A stretch of DNA of 5,659 bases from Verrucomicrobiota bacterium (lineage in GTDB: Bacteria > Verrucomicrobiota > Verrucomicrobiia > Chthoniobacterales > UBA10450): assembly GCA_003218525.1 (NCBI GenBank), contig QHNU01000173.1:1-5659 (forward strand), in the 5' to 3' direction. Shown here piece by piece: positions 1 to 5,659 of this stretch. Within the stretch, counting starts at the first letter, position 1, and the number at the start of each line of letters is the position of its first letter. The translations under genes and the position numbers were made by a program. Under the pieces are notes generated by a model that did no database searches, was not told where the DNA came from, and was given only the letters and a program-made list of their open reading frames with translations.

Positions 1-247
1 GCTTATCGATCACCTTGCGATATCGATCGCTTTTCGATCGACTCAAGTAATCGAGCAAACTGCGCCGGTGCGCGACCATCATTAGGAGGCCACGCCGGGA
101 AGAATGATCCTTCGCGTTGGTCTTTAGATGTTCGGTGAGTTGCGCGATCCGCCGAGTTAATAGCGCGACTTGGACGTCCGCGCTCCCGGTGTCTTTCTCG
201 TGCAACTGGAACTCTTTAAGATCCACCGCTTCCATGTTCTCTGCCAT
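1..247 (-). CDS. rpsO: 30S ribosomal protein S15 (partial, C-terminus beyond left edge)
   Basis: S15 is a primary-binding protein of the small ribosomal subunit. It binds the central domain of 16S rRNA and helps form bridges to the 50S subunit. The minus strand encodes 82 visible codons from an ATG at 247. Family hallmarks are clear: KEFQLHEKDTGS at residues 11-22, VQVALLT at 25-31, LTEHLKTN at 37-44, the rRNA-contacting KDHSSRRGLL at 46-55, MMVAHRRSLLDYL at 56-68 and RYRKVIDK at 75-82. The usual length is about 89 residues, so only some seven residues and the stop lie outside. The start is bounded by an in-frame TAG 18 nt upstream. A second ATG at codon 5 is possible, but the first fits family length better. 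Neither ATG has a good Shine-Dalgarno sequence. The gene lies 124 bp downstream of the GlsB-like gene. S15 commonly represses its own mRNA through leader structures, and pnp often follows rpsO; neither can be shown here. Confidence 0.95.
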   Translation of the reverse strand, partial: MAENMEAVDLKEFQLHEKDTGSADVQVALLTRRIAQLTEHLKTNAKDHSSRRGLLMMVAHRRSLLDYLSRSKSDRYRKVIDK

Positions 248-371
248 AACGAAGCGACTATTCTATGATGAAGAATCGTTGGCCGCAAGTGCGGCACAGC
301 AGGCACGCACGGCTGTCACACCCTCGGCGTAGTATGCGAAATCGCGAATCTTCAGTGACGCATGCAGTCGC
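248..371 (-). promoter_or_regulatory. rpsO leader region with candidate hairpins
   Basis: This 124-bp spacer precedes rpsO. Read on the minus strand it contains a GCCGC-ACTT-GCGGC hairpin (282-295), about 35 nt before the ATG. Between it and the start codon a weaker arm pairs CGATTCT with AGAA...TCG (about 256-279). An upstream GTGCG can also pair with the CGCAC that overlaps the first hairpin, so two folds would be mutually exclusive. No recognisable Shine-Dalgarno or consensus promoter hexamers are seen. S15 autoregulation through structured leaders is established in other bacteria, with differing structures between phyla. Assigning that role here is inference, and short GC stems of this size can arise by chance. 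Confidence 0.25.
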
Positions 372-635
372 TCAACCGGCGGGTGCGATGAGCTTCATCC
401 AGATAACCAAAAGCAAGACCGAACAAATAATTGACATTAAAAAACCGGCCGGATGAAAAACAGCGCCGGGCTCCGGCTTGGAAAAAAGCCGGCCAATCAA
501 CCCACCGATAATGGACCCGGCGATTCCAAGCAACGCAGCTTTCCAAAAGCCGAGATGCTGCCGACCGGGCACCACCGCTTCAGCAATTCCACCGATAATG
601 GCGCCGACAATAATGGACCAGATGATGTGTAGCAT
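372..635 (-). CDS. GlsB/YeaQ/YmgE family small membrane protein
   Basis: This is an 87-residue, very hydrophobic protein of the family once labelled transglycosylase-associated. Such proteins are inner-membrane proteins induced by envelope or general stress in several bacteria, with no known enzymatic activity. Three membrane segments are visible: residues 4-22 (IIWSIIVGAIIGGIAEAVV), 32-50 with the glycine-rich GIAGSIIGGLIGRL pattern, and 64-83. The family signature, a glycine-rich first helix followed by the VVPGRQHLGFW turn, is present at 21-31. Length matches the usual 80-90 residues. The ATG at 635 is chosen because GGAG lies six bases upstream (642-645); the longer frame from 674 would add 13 residues without support. 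It sits 76 bp after the preceding glycosyltransferase and 124 bp before rpsO, so it may have its own promoter. A CCACGTGG palindrome lies upstream at 671-678. I am confident of the family but not of the physiological role. Confidence 0.9.
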   Translation of the reverse strand: MLHIIWSIIVGAIIGGIAEAVVPGRQHLGFWKAALLGIAGSIIGGLIGRLFSKPEPGAVFHPAGFLMSIICSVLLLVIWMKLIAPAG

Positions 636-641
636 AAGTTT

Positions 642-645
642 CTCC
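642..645 (-). promoter_or_regulatory. Ribosome binding site deciding the GlsB-like start
   Basis: On the minus strand GGAG stands six bases before the ATG at 635. It is the best Shine-Dalgarno match among the genes here, and it excludes the longer in-frame start at 674. Confidence 0.7.
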
Positions 646-711
646 GCGATTAGAATCGTTTGCGAAATTACCACGTGGCATGTTCCGACAGCGATATTTT
701 TCGTCTCTGCG

Positions 712-1461
712 CTAGTCGGGGCGCCGCTCCCGTTCGCCTCCGTACCACATCGTTAGTTTGTGGCGCGACATTACGGCACGCCTGCCGCCACACAAGAGCG
801 CAAACCCGTGCTGCAAAATTTTTCTACCGGAATACAATCGCAATTTGCGGCCGGACGTGATCGCCGGCTCCGACAATATTTTAAACCGGCCTAGCTTCTT
901 TAATGCGAAAGTGAACAAGACTTCCTCACCAGCGAAATAGGTCTCGTCGAAGCCGCCGATCGCGAAGAAGGTTGCGCGAGTGGTGAACAGAAACGCCCCG
1001 GCTCCAAGTTGAAGCGAGAAATACACTGTGGTGAAAGCGCCAAACAAGATTCTCCCCCAATATGGGATTTCGTCATCGACTCGGAGGCGGCTGCCGCCCC
1101 CGACATAGCCCGAATCCAGAGCGCCGATCACACCACTCACATGGCCCGATGTTATGCGTGTGTCGGCATCGATAAAAACGAAAATATCGCCGGTCGCGGC
1201 CCGCGCTCCAGCATTGCGTGAAGCGGCAATTTGCCGGCAATTGATCGAAATGACTCGGGCCCCGAAATTCTCTCCAATGCCGGGGGTGGCGTCGGTCGAT
1301 CCATCGTTGACAAGGACGATTTCGTAATCGCACCCAAGCCCGACAGCTGCCGAGTGAATGCTCTCGAGCGTCCCAGGCAATTCGGTTTCTTCATTGTAGG
1401 CCGGGACAATGAACGAAATCGTTCGCGCCGACGACTCGTCCTGCGGGTCTGATTTCGCCAC
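712..1461 (-). CDS. Family 2 glycosyltransferase (GT-A fold)
   Basis: This is a 249-residue soluble glycosyltransferase that would transfer a sugar from a nucleotide-sugar donor; donor and acceptor are not readable. The GT-A fold is evident from VPAYNEE at 19-25, VNDGSTD at 51-57, the invariant-type RNAGARAATGDIFVFIDADT at 82-101 with the DAD metal site at 98-100, and GGFDETYFAGEE at 169-180, which resembles the acceptor-site acidic motif. The C-terminal WYGGERERR resembles the basic tail of compact GT2 enzymes. A moderately hydrophobic stretch at 137-160 is probably a folded core element rather than a helix anchor. The start is GTG at 1461; an in-frame TAG lies 21 nt before it and no internal ATG is usable until residue 231, so GTG is effectively forced. 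Its Shine-Dalgarno is weak (GGAA about 10 nt upstream). It follows a 206-bp spacer with an inverted repeat, so it probably begins a separate transcription unit from the cupin gene. Confidence 0.9.
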   Translation of the reverse strand: MAKSDPQDESSARTISFIVPAYNEETELPGTLESIHSAAVGLGCDYEIVLVNDGSTDATPGIGENFGARVISINCRQIAASRNAGARAATGDIFVFIDADTRITSGHVSGVIGALDSGYVGGGSRLRVDDEIPYWGRILFGAFTTVYFSLQLGAGAFLFTTRATFFAIGGFDETYFAGEEVLFTFALKKLGRFKILSEPAITSGRKLRLYSGRKILQHGFALLCGGRRAVMSRHKLTMWYGGERERRPD

Positions 1462-1606
1462 GGTGGTTGATTCCAGCTTCAGCTAAGACAAATAGCGGAA
1501 TGCGGATGCCATTTTACAGTCTAATCGTTACTTTAATCCTTTTTGCGTCCAGGGTGCGATAACCGCAAAGAAGTCGTGAATCCCGATGCAACAGGTGGAA
1601 GGAGAT

Positions 1607-1631
1607 TCCCAATTCCGCGGCGGAATTGGGA
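1607..1631 (-). terminator. Perfect inverted repeat, candidate terminator after the cupin gene
   Basis: The arms TCCCAATTCCGC and GCGGAATTGGGA are exact reverse complements around a single central G, giving 12-bp arms (in practice about 10 bp with a 5-nt loop). It begins 37 nt past the cupin stop, where a transcript-ending hairpin would be expected. No U-run follows on either strand, so it is not a classical intrinsic terminator. It could be a factor-assisted terminator, an mRNA 3'-end stabilising hairpin, a dispersed palindromic repeat or an operator for the glycosyltransferase gene that follows. The inverted repeat itself is certain; its function is inferred. Confidence 0.45.
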
Positions 1632-1667
1632 GCGGACACCGTTAAGTTACGGGAAGGCTGTGAAACA

Positions 1668-2150
1668 TTACTCTTCTCCGTCGTAGTAATTGGCCGGTTT
1701 AGCCTTAATGATGATGTCGCCGTCTCCGGTTGAAACTGCCCACTTCCCGCTATCCGGATAATAACAAGTATCGTCGGTCGGATTATCCGCGATCACATAA
1801 TAGACAAAATCTTCTGTGCCTTCGTTCCATAATTGATGGGCCTGGTGCGGATGAAAAATGAAAGCGTCGCCAGCAATTACTTCAGTCGTTCCCGACTCAT
1901 CGCGGACCGTGCCGCACCCCGAGACAACGAGGTAAAACTCCGTTTCTGCGACATGGGCATGGTATGGACAATACGACGCGCCAGGTGGAACACGGATACA
2001 GGCCAGGTCGAATGGATGGCGCTTGCGCAGATCTAATGACTCCGGCTCCCGTCCGAGTGCAATCGATATATCTTTAACAAACTTGCGATACTTGCCCTTT
2101 GGTGAGCGACGTTCGTCTTCATTTAGTTGGGAAAGATTCACTTTCCTCAT
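1668..2150 (-). CDS. Cupin-domain protein, COG3837-like
   Basis: This is a 160-residue single-domain cupin, a beta-barrel that usually binds a divalent metal. Cupin motif 1 is intact: HAH at 64-66, E71 and G78 fit the HxH-x4-E-x6-G spacing, giving predicted ligands H64, H66 and E71. Motif 2 is GDAFIFHPHQAHQLWN at 94-109, with H105 as the fourth ligand. It deviates slightly from consensus, with one extra residue before P101 and Q in place of the usual glycine. The N-terminal MRKVNLSQL and the C-terminal YYPDSGKW (130-137) and YYDGEE ending recall the uncharacterised COG3837 cupins, whose substrate is unknown. The ATG at 2150 overlaps the restored stop of the upstream ligase as ATGA, implying translational coupling. 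Its own Shine-Dalgarno is poor (GAAGAAG), consistent with coupling. A candidate terminator hairpin follows the stop. Whether it is an enzyme or a small-molecule-binding protein cannot be decided. Confidence 0.9.
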   Translation of the reverse strand: MRKVNLSQLNEDERRSPKGKYRKFVKDISIALGREPESLDLRKRHPFDLACIRVPPGASYCPYHAHVAETEFYLVVSGCGTVRDESGTTEVIAGDAFIFHPHQAHQLWNEGTEDFVYYVIADNPTDDTCYYPDSGKWAVSTGDGDIIIKAKPANYYDGEE

Positions 2151-3285
2151 ACAGCTTCTTCAGTTCTTCTTGGTGCAACCAAAGTTAAACCTTCATAAGT
2201 TTCGCTAACGATATGATCGACGACTGCTTTCATGTCATGCGTCCGTTCCCAGATCGCCAGCTGGCGGTCCGCGCCGGTCGTAAGACCTTCTCGATATGGT
2301 TCATTTCCCGACGGGTCCCCAGTTCTTCGACTTCGGTTTCCACGAACTCGATGATTTCGTGAATTAAACTCCTGGTTTCGGCTTCGCATTCCTGGCCAAA
2401 ATCGATCAGTTTTCCATCGATGCCATAGCGGGAGGCCCGCCAACGATTCTCATCGAGCAAGCGCCGCCGATAGATACGGAAGGTGACGTTTTGCCGCAGC
2501 AATTTGTGAAGCTTCACAATTACGGCCTGAATGAGAGCGGCAATGCCCAAGGTGTCATCGATCCGCGATTGGGCATCACATACTCTTACTTCCAGCGTGT
2601 CGAAGAACGGGTGAAGTCGGATGTCCCACCAAATTTTCTTGGCATTATCAATACAACCGGTCTTAACGAGAAGTTTGCAGTAATCGTCGTACTCAGAAAG
2701 AGATTCAAAGGAATCCGGAATACCAGTCCGAGGAAAACGTTCAAAAACCTTGAGCCGATAGCCCTTCAGTCCAGTATCGTGGCCAACCCAGAACGGCGAA
2801 TTCACTGACAAAGCATAAATGTGGGGCAGGAAGTAACGGGCCTGATTCATAACGTGGATGGCTGTTTCCCGATCAGGAATGCCAACGTGGACGTGCAATC
2901 CGAAAATCAGGTTGGCCCGAGCCAGTAATTGCATGTCGCGCACAATTTCCTTGTAACGTTCGCCTTCAGTAATGAGCTGGTCGCGCCAATGGGAAAATGG
3001 ATGCGTGCCCATTGATGCGATCTTGAGGCCATCGCGCGCAGCAAGACCGGCCAGATCGCTCCGCAGGCTAGCAACATGCTGCCGGGCGTCGGCAATGTCG
3101 CGGCAAATTTCGGTGCCGAGCTCGACAACGGATTGATGCATTTCGGGCTTGACCCGCTCCTTCAGCATCATCTTGCCGTCCTCGAGAATCTCTTGGATGT
3201 GTGAGCGCAACTGCCGCGTCTCAGGATCGATAATGGCAAACTCTTCCTCGATTCCAAGAGTGAAGACGTGATCTTTCGAGCTCAT
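2147..3285 (-). CDS. YbdK/GCS2-type carboxylate-amine ligase, frameshifted near the 3' end
   Basis: This belongs to the glutamate-cysteine ligase type 2 fold, ATP-grasp-unrelated enzymes that join a carboxylate such as glutamate to an amine; E. coli YbdK shows weak gamma-glutamylcysteine synthetase activity. Motifs, numbered from the ATG at 3285: GIEEEFAIID at 11-20, CRDIADAR at 61-68, MGTHPFSHW at 92-100, FGLHVHVGI at 128-136, HDTGLKGYR at 169-177, LEVRVCDAQSRIDD at 231-244 and ENRWRASRYGIDGKLIDF at 279-296. The frame then breaks at about residue 335. Read straight, it gives a meaningless 16-residue tail ending at 2230. A -1 change at the TTA codon (2281-2283) restores TTGADRQLA and KAVVDHIVSETYEG, the expected C-terminal helices, and the stop at 2147. 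The corrected length is 379 residues, close to the family's roughly 370. ATG at 3285 is preferred to TTG at 3294; a weak GGA lies nine bases upstream. It lies 60 bp after the oxidoreductase and overlaps the cupin start by four bases. Confidence 0.88.
2278..2290 (-). other. Single-base frameshift site in the ligase gene
   Basis: Upstream of this site the ligase motifs run in one minus-strand frame, ending NHIEKVL. Downstream the conserved TTGADRQLAIWERTHD segment runs in the -1 frame. One base missing here, or a -1 slip at GTC-TTA, joins them. The local bases do not form an X-XXY-YYZ slippery heptamer and there is no homopolymer longer than two bases, so programmed slippage is unlikely. A real mutation or an assembly/read error is more likely. 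Confidence 0.85.
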
Positions 3286-3345
3286 CAAATTCAATCCGTC
3301 ACTGCATCTTCGGCAGAAATACGCCGATTGTCACGCAGCGCGCGA

Positions 3346-4905
3346 TCACTCGAAAATATGGACCATTACCTTGTGGAACCCGGTAATACCGGAAGTAAAT
3401 GGGCGATCTTCCTCGAACTCCTGGACTTGACCTTCGCCGTCGGTCGCGCGCACGACCAGCGTGTAATCACCGCTCTCATCCGGTCGCCAATCATGACTCC
3501 AGAGCGACCAGGTCAATTTTGTCCCGGGGTAATGGATCGCGGCGTCATCCCACGATTCCCCATCATCGAAGCTCATTTCCACGCGCGAAATGCCCCGGTC
3601 GCCGCCGAACGCCACGCCTTTTAGTGGGATCCCATGTCGTGCGTCAGTCACCTTGATCCACGATTCGTGGTCCGGAACATCGATGCGGGAGCGCGTCGGG
3701 ACGATGAAATCAGGACCCCACCCCTGCCTCTCGTAAAAGCCCTTCGCATCCGCGCCCGCCACCTCAATGCGAGTGAGCCATTTCACATGTTTCTCGCCGA
3801 AATAACCCGGAACAATCACCCGTGCCGGAAAGCCGTGGCGGTGCGGCAACGTCTGACCGTTCATTTTGAAAACAATGAGCGTGGTTGGATCCATCGCTTT
3901 TTCGAGCGGGAACGTGTCTGCGTAATTATCGACCCCGTGTAGTTTTACCTTCGCCGCACCGTCGAGCGGCCCTGCCGATTGCAGCAAATCAGCCATTGGA
4001 ATACCGCGCCAGATCGCATTGCTCATCAAACCAGCATCAAGGCCATTGCTGATGCACATCAGGGTTGTTTCTTGGTCGACCATCGTCATCGCTTTCAAAT
4101 CCTGCAGCCGATAGGTCCGAGGATTTTGGACGAGTCCGGTCACTTCGAGGTGCCACAGACCTTCATTTACTCGCGGGTCGATGACGTTTTTGGTGACGCA
4201 ATAAAATTGCTCATTGGGCGTAATCGGCTGCACTCCCGCGCCTTTGTACTGAGTACCGTCATAGCTGAATGTGGCGATGCGAAAAAGTTTCCGAGCAATA
4301 GCGGTCACCCCGCCGGCAAGAACGAGGCCCAATATCCCCATTAAAAATGCGCGGCGCCCGACCTGTGGTGAAAATTCAGTCGAAGCGCGACGCTGGGGCG
4401 TGGCCGTTAGGAAATCAAAACCGAGCACAAGGGTGCGCTCGAAAACCAGGAACGATAAGCCGAGCCCGAGGAGCGTGACGGCGCGCGCAGCGTCGACGGG
4501 CAACCCGCCATAATGCGTTCCGAGGACCGGCCACAACAAAATCGCGCTCACTAATAGCGGCAGCACCGCAAAGACCAAAAGAGTAGGCCAGATGCGGCTA
4601 CGATCTCGCTTCCGGATAACGAGGCCATAAATGAGCCCACCGATCGCCCCGACAACAATTTGTCCAAACCCGCTCGAAGCGACTCCGAGTTGCTTGAGAT
4701 GGTTATAGCCGCCGACACGGCCCATGATCCAAAAGAATGGTTTGGGCGAAATGAAAACGCTCAAGCGATCGCCCAGGATGACCAGCGGGGTCGCGATCCG
4801 CAGCTTCCAAGCCAGCAGCAACATCACCAGTGTCATGGCAATTCCCGCAACCAACCCCGCGAGCAGTCCGCAAAATGCCGCTTTGCTTCGACTCAGTTCG
4901 TGCAT
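3346..4905 (-). CDS. Membrane-anchored molybdopterin oxidoreductase, sulfite-oxidase fold
   Basis: This 519-residue protein joins a polytopic N-terminus to a periplasmic Mo enzyme. Five membrane helices are visible at about 11-33, 79-97, 106-128, 140-162 and 186-206. The loops RKRDRSR (98-104) and TPQRRAS (169-175) are positive and so cytoplasmic, which places the C-terminal domain outside. GRRAFLMG at 183-190, just before helix 5, is a twin-arginine-like motif. The Oxidored_molyb domain (about 227-395) carries TTLMCISNG, with C284 as the predicted Mo ligand, and the cofactor-binding stretch HRHGFPARVIVPGYFGEKHVKW at 355-376 (split H355-P366 and G367-W376). The Mo-co dimerisation domain follows (about 400-517) with GGDRGISRVEMSFDDGESW. 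No heme or cytochrome domain is present, so electrons must leave by a partner. The ATG at 4905 has GGCGGA eight bases upstream. The substrate is unknown; sulfite is one candidate among several. Confidence 0.92.
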   Translation of the reverse strand: MHELSRSKAAFCGLLAGLVAGIAMTLVMLLLAWKLRIATPLVILGDRLSVFISPKPFFWIMGRVGGYNHLKQLGVASSGFGQIVVGAIGGLIYGLVIRKRDRSRIWPTLLVFAVLPLLVSAILLWPVLGTHYGGLPVDAARAVTLLGLGLSFLVFERTLVLGFDFLTATPQRRASTEFSPQVGRRAFLMGILGLVLAGGVTAIARKLFRIATFSYDGTQYKGAGVQPITPNEQFYCVTKNVIDPRVNEGLWHLEVTGLVQNPRTYRLQDLKAMTMVDQETTLMCISNGLDAGLMSNAIWRGIPMADLLQSAGPLDGAAKVKLHGVDNYADTFPLEKAMDPTTLIVFKMNGQTLPHRHGFPARVIVPGYFGEKHVKWLTRIEVAGADAKGFYERQGWGPDFIVPTRSRIDVPDHESWIKVTDARHGIPLKGVAFGGDRGISRVEMSFDDGESWDDAAIHYPGTKLTWSLWSHDWRPDESGDYTLVVRATDGEGQVQEFEEDRPFTSGITGFHKVMVHIFE

Positions 4906-4991
4906 GGTCGGGATCCGCCACCTTTGAGAGCGCCTTTGAACTTCAGCATCAGAAATTGCGCCCCGGAGGTCTACCGGATGTAGCGCGCCAG

Positions 4992-5659
4992 TCAGCTTTT
5001 AGCCAGCGCGATTCGCAGAAAAGTCGCAACGATTCGAAACCCGGCCAGAAACGTGCCCCGCAATGTGCCCGAGACCTTCGAAGCCCCTCCAGCGCGTCGG
5101 CGGTGGTCTACCGGAACTTCTAGAATGCGAAGACCAATCCGCGCCGCTTTCATCTGCATCTCGAGATTCCAACCATAGGTTTTCTCGCGCATATCGAGTT
5201 TTGCCAGCGCCTTCCGCCGGATTGCGCGAAATGCAGACATGTCCGTGTAGCGGACGCCGTAAAGAAGATGGATCAAATATCCGGCGAGATAACCGGCAAA
5301 AACCTGCTGGAAATTCATGCTGCCAGGCTCACGCTGACCGCGGCTGCGAGAGCCAATGACAAAGTCATGCGTGCCGTTATAAATCGGGTCGAGTAAGCTC
5401 GCCATCAACGCCGGCACATCGCTGCCGTCGCCGTCGAGAAAGACAATGACGTCGCAATCCTTTGACACCGCGGCGGCGCCGGCAGCACATGCGCGGCCAT
5501 AGCCGCGTGGTGCGCTGACGACGTCGGCCCCGGCACTTTTGGCCTCGTCGGCGGTCCGATCCGTACTTTCGTTATCGACAACGACTACTTCGCGCGGAAT
5601 GCCGGTCGCGATGATTTCGCGCACCACCGTCCCGATCGGCTCCTCTTCGTTCAGTGCCG
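4992..5659 (-). CDS. Family 2 glycosyltransferase, polyprenyl-phosphate type (partial, N-terminus beyond right edge)
   Basis: This gene resembles dolichyl/undecaprenyl-phosphate hexose synthases (DPM1/DPG-like), which move a sugar from a nucleotide donor to a polyprenyl phosphate at the cytoplasmic face of the membrane. The visible 221 residues begin with ALNEEEPIG, the end of the first GT2 strand motif, and read open to the window edge. The GTG at 5627 is therefore internal, not the start. VDNESTD is at visible residues 27-33, FLDGDGSD with the metal-binding DxD at 73-80, IGSRSRG at 101-107, YTDMSAFRAIRR at 137-148, TYGWNLEMQMKA at 160-171 and the basic HRRRAGGASKVSGTLRGT at 185-202, all typical of the prokaryotic subgroup. 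No C-terminal membrane helix pair or GtrA-like domain follows; the protein ends soon after a short hydrophobic amphipathic stretch. The stop is 86 bp before the oxidoreductase ATG, and co-transcription is possible. Only about 15 N-terminal residues should be missing. Confidence 0.92.
   Translation of the reverse strand, partial: ALNEEEPIGTVVREIIATGIPREVVVVDNESTDRTADEAKSAGADVVSAPRGYGRACAAGAAAVSKDCDVIVFLDGDGSDVPALMASLLDPIYNGTHDFVIGSRSRGQREPGSMNFQQVFAGYLAGYLIHLLYGVRYTDMSAFRAIRRKALAKLDMREKTYGWNLEMQMKAARIGLRILEVPVDHRRRAGGASKVSGTLRGTFLAGFRIVATFLRIALAKS

Noticed and set aside
117..332. 71-codon plus-strand ORF at the left edge
   Set aside because: It is antisense to rpsO and its leader; the opposite strand matches S15 almost residue by residue.
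473..492. CCGGCTT-GGAAAA-AAGCCGG hairpin, with CCGGCCGG at 445-452
   Set aside because: It lies inside the GlsB-like coding region, where the bases encode the loop between helices 2 and 3; a terminator there would cut the gene. It is probably chance.
2278..2290. Programmed -1 frameshifting in the ligase gene
   Set aside because: No slippery heptamer or A/U-rich run is present, and a shift here would only add the conserved tail, which relatives should encode in frame.
2491..2808. 105-codon plus-strand ORF inside the ligase gene
   Set aside because: It is fully antisense to a region with clear GCS2 motifs and has no recognisable domain; high coding bias on the other strand explains the open frame.
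3979..4344. 121-codon plus-strand ORF opposite the Mo oxidoreductase
   Set aside because: It is antisense to the Mo-cofactor domain, including the C284 motif, with no family resemblance and no visible ribosome binding site.
4892..4948. 18-codon ORF MLKFKGALKGGGSRPCTN overlapping the oxidoreductase start, with a 12-bp-spaced TCAAAGG repeat
   Set aside because: It is very short, has no good ribosome binding site and is not a known leader; the repeat is only seven bases.
4992..5627. GTG at 5627 as the true start of the right-edge glycosyltransferase
   Set aside because: The frame stays open to the window edge and encodes ALNEEEPIG, the standard GT2 N-terminal motif, so the gene continues outside.

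Overview
This window looks like an ordinary chromosomal segment of a moderate-GC Gram-negative bacterium. Every gene I can support lies on the minus strand, so transcription runs from the right edge to the left edge. The S15, cupin and glycosyltransferase sequences remind me most of Verrucomicrobiota, perhaps a soil Chthoniobacterales-like lineage. That placement is family memory, not a search result.

In transcription order the window holds: (1) the C-terminal 221 residues of a family 2 glycosyltransferase of the polyprenyl-phosphate sugar transferase type, cut by the right edge (4992-5659); (2) a 519-residue molybdopterin oxidoreductase of the sulfite-oxidase fold, fused to an N-terminal five-helix membrane domain (3346-4905); (3) a YbdK/GCS2-type carboxylate-amine ligase whose reading frame is broken by one base near 2280 (2147-3285); (4) a small COG3837-like cupin whose ATG overlaps the restored stop of the ligase (1668-2150); (5) a 206-bp spacer with a perfect 12-bp-arm inverted repeat; (6) a second family 2 glycosyltransferase starting at GTG (712-1461); (7) a GlsB/YeaQ/YmgE small membrane protein (372-635); (8) rpsO for ribosomal protein S15, running off the left edge (1-247). 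S15 is easily missed because its stop codon is outside the window.

The middle three genes look like one transcription unit. The oxidoreductase and ligase are 60 bp apart, and the ligase and cupin overlap by four bases once the frameshift is corrected. No strong promoter is visible in the 86 bp before the oxidoreductase, so it may be read through from the glycosyltransferase. A shared role is speculative. A periplasmic Mo enzyme of the sulfite-oxidase fold, a gamma-glutamyl-ligase-like enzyme and a metal-binding cupin could fit sulfur or thiol metabolism, but no substrate can be read from the sequence.

I see no CRISPR array, transposase, integrase, tRNA, rRNA or toxin-antitoxin pair, and no convincing novel system. 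The points most worth checking are the ligase frameshift, the membrane-fused Mo enzyme with an internal twin-arginine motif, the intergenic inverted repeat and the folded rpsO leader. There is no gene-free stretch longer than 300 bases.
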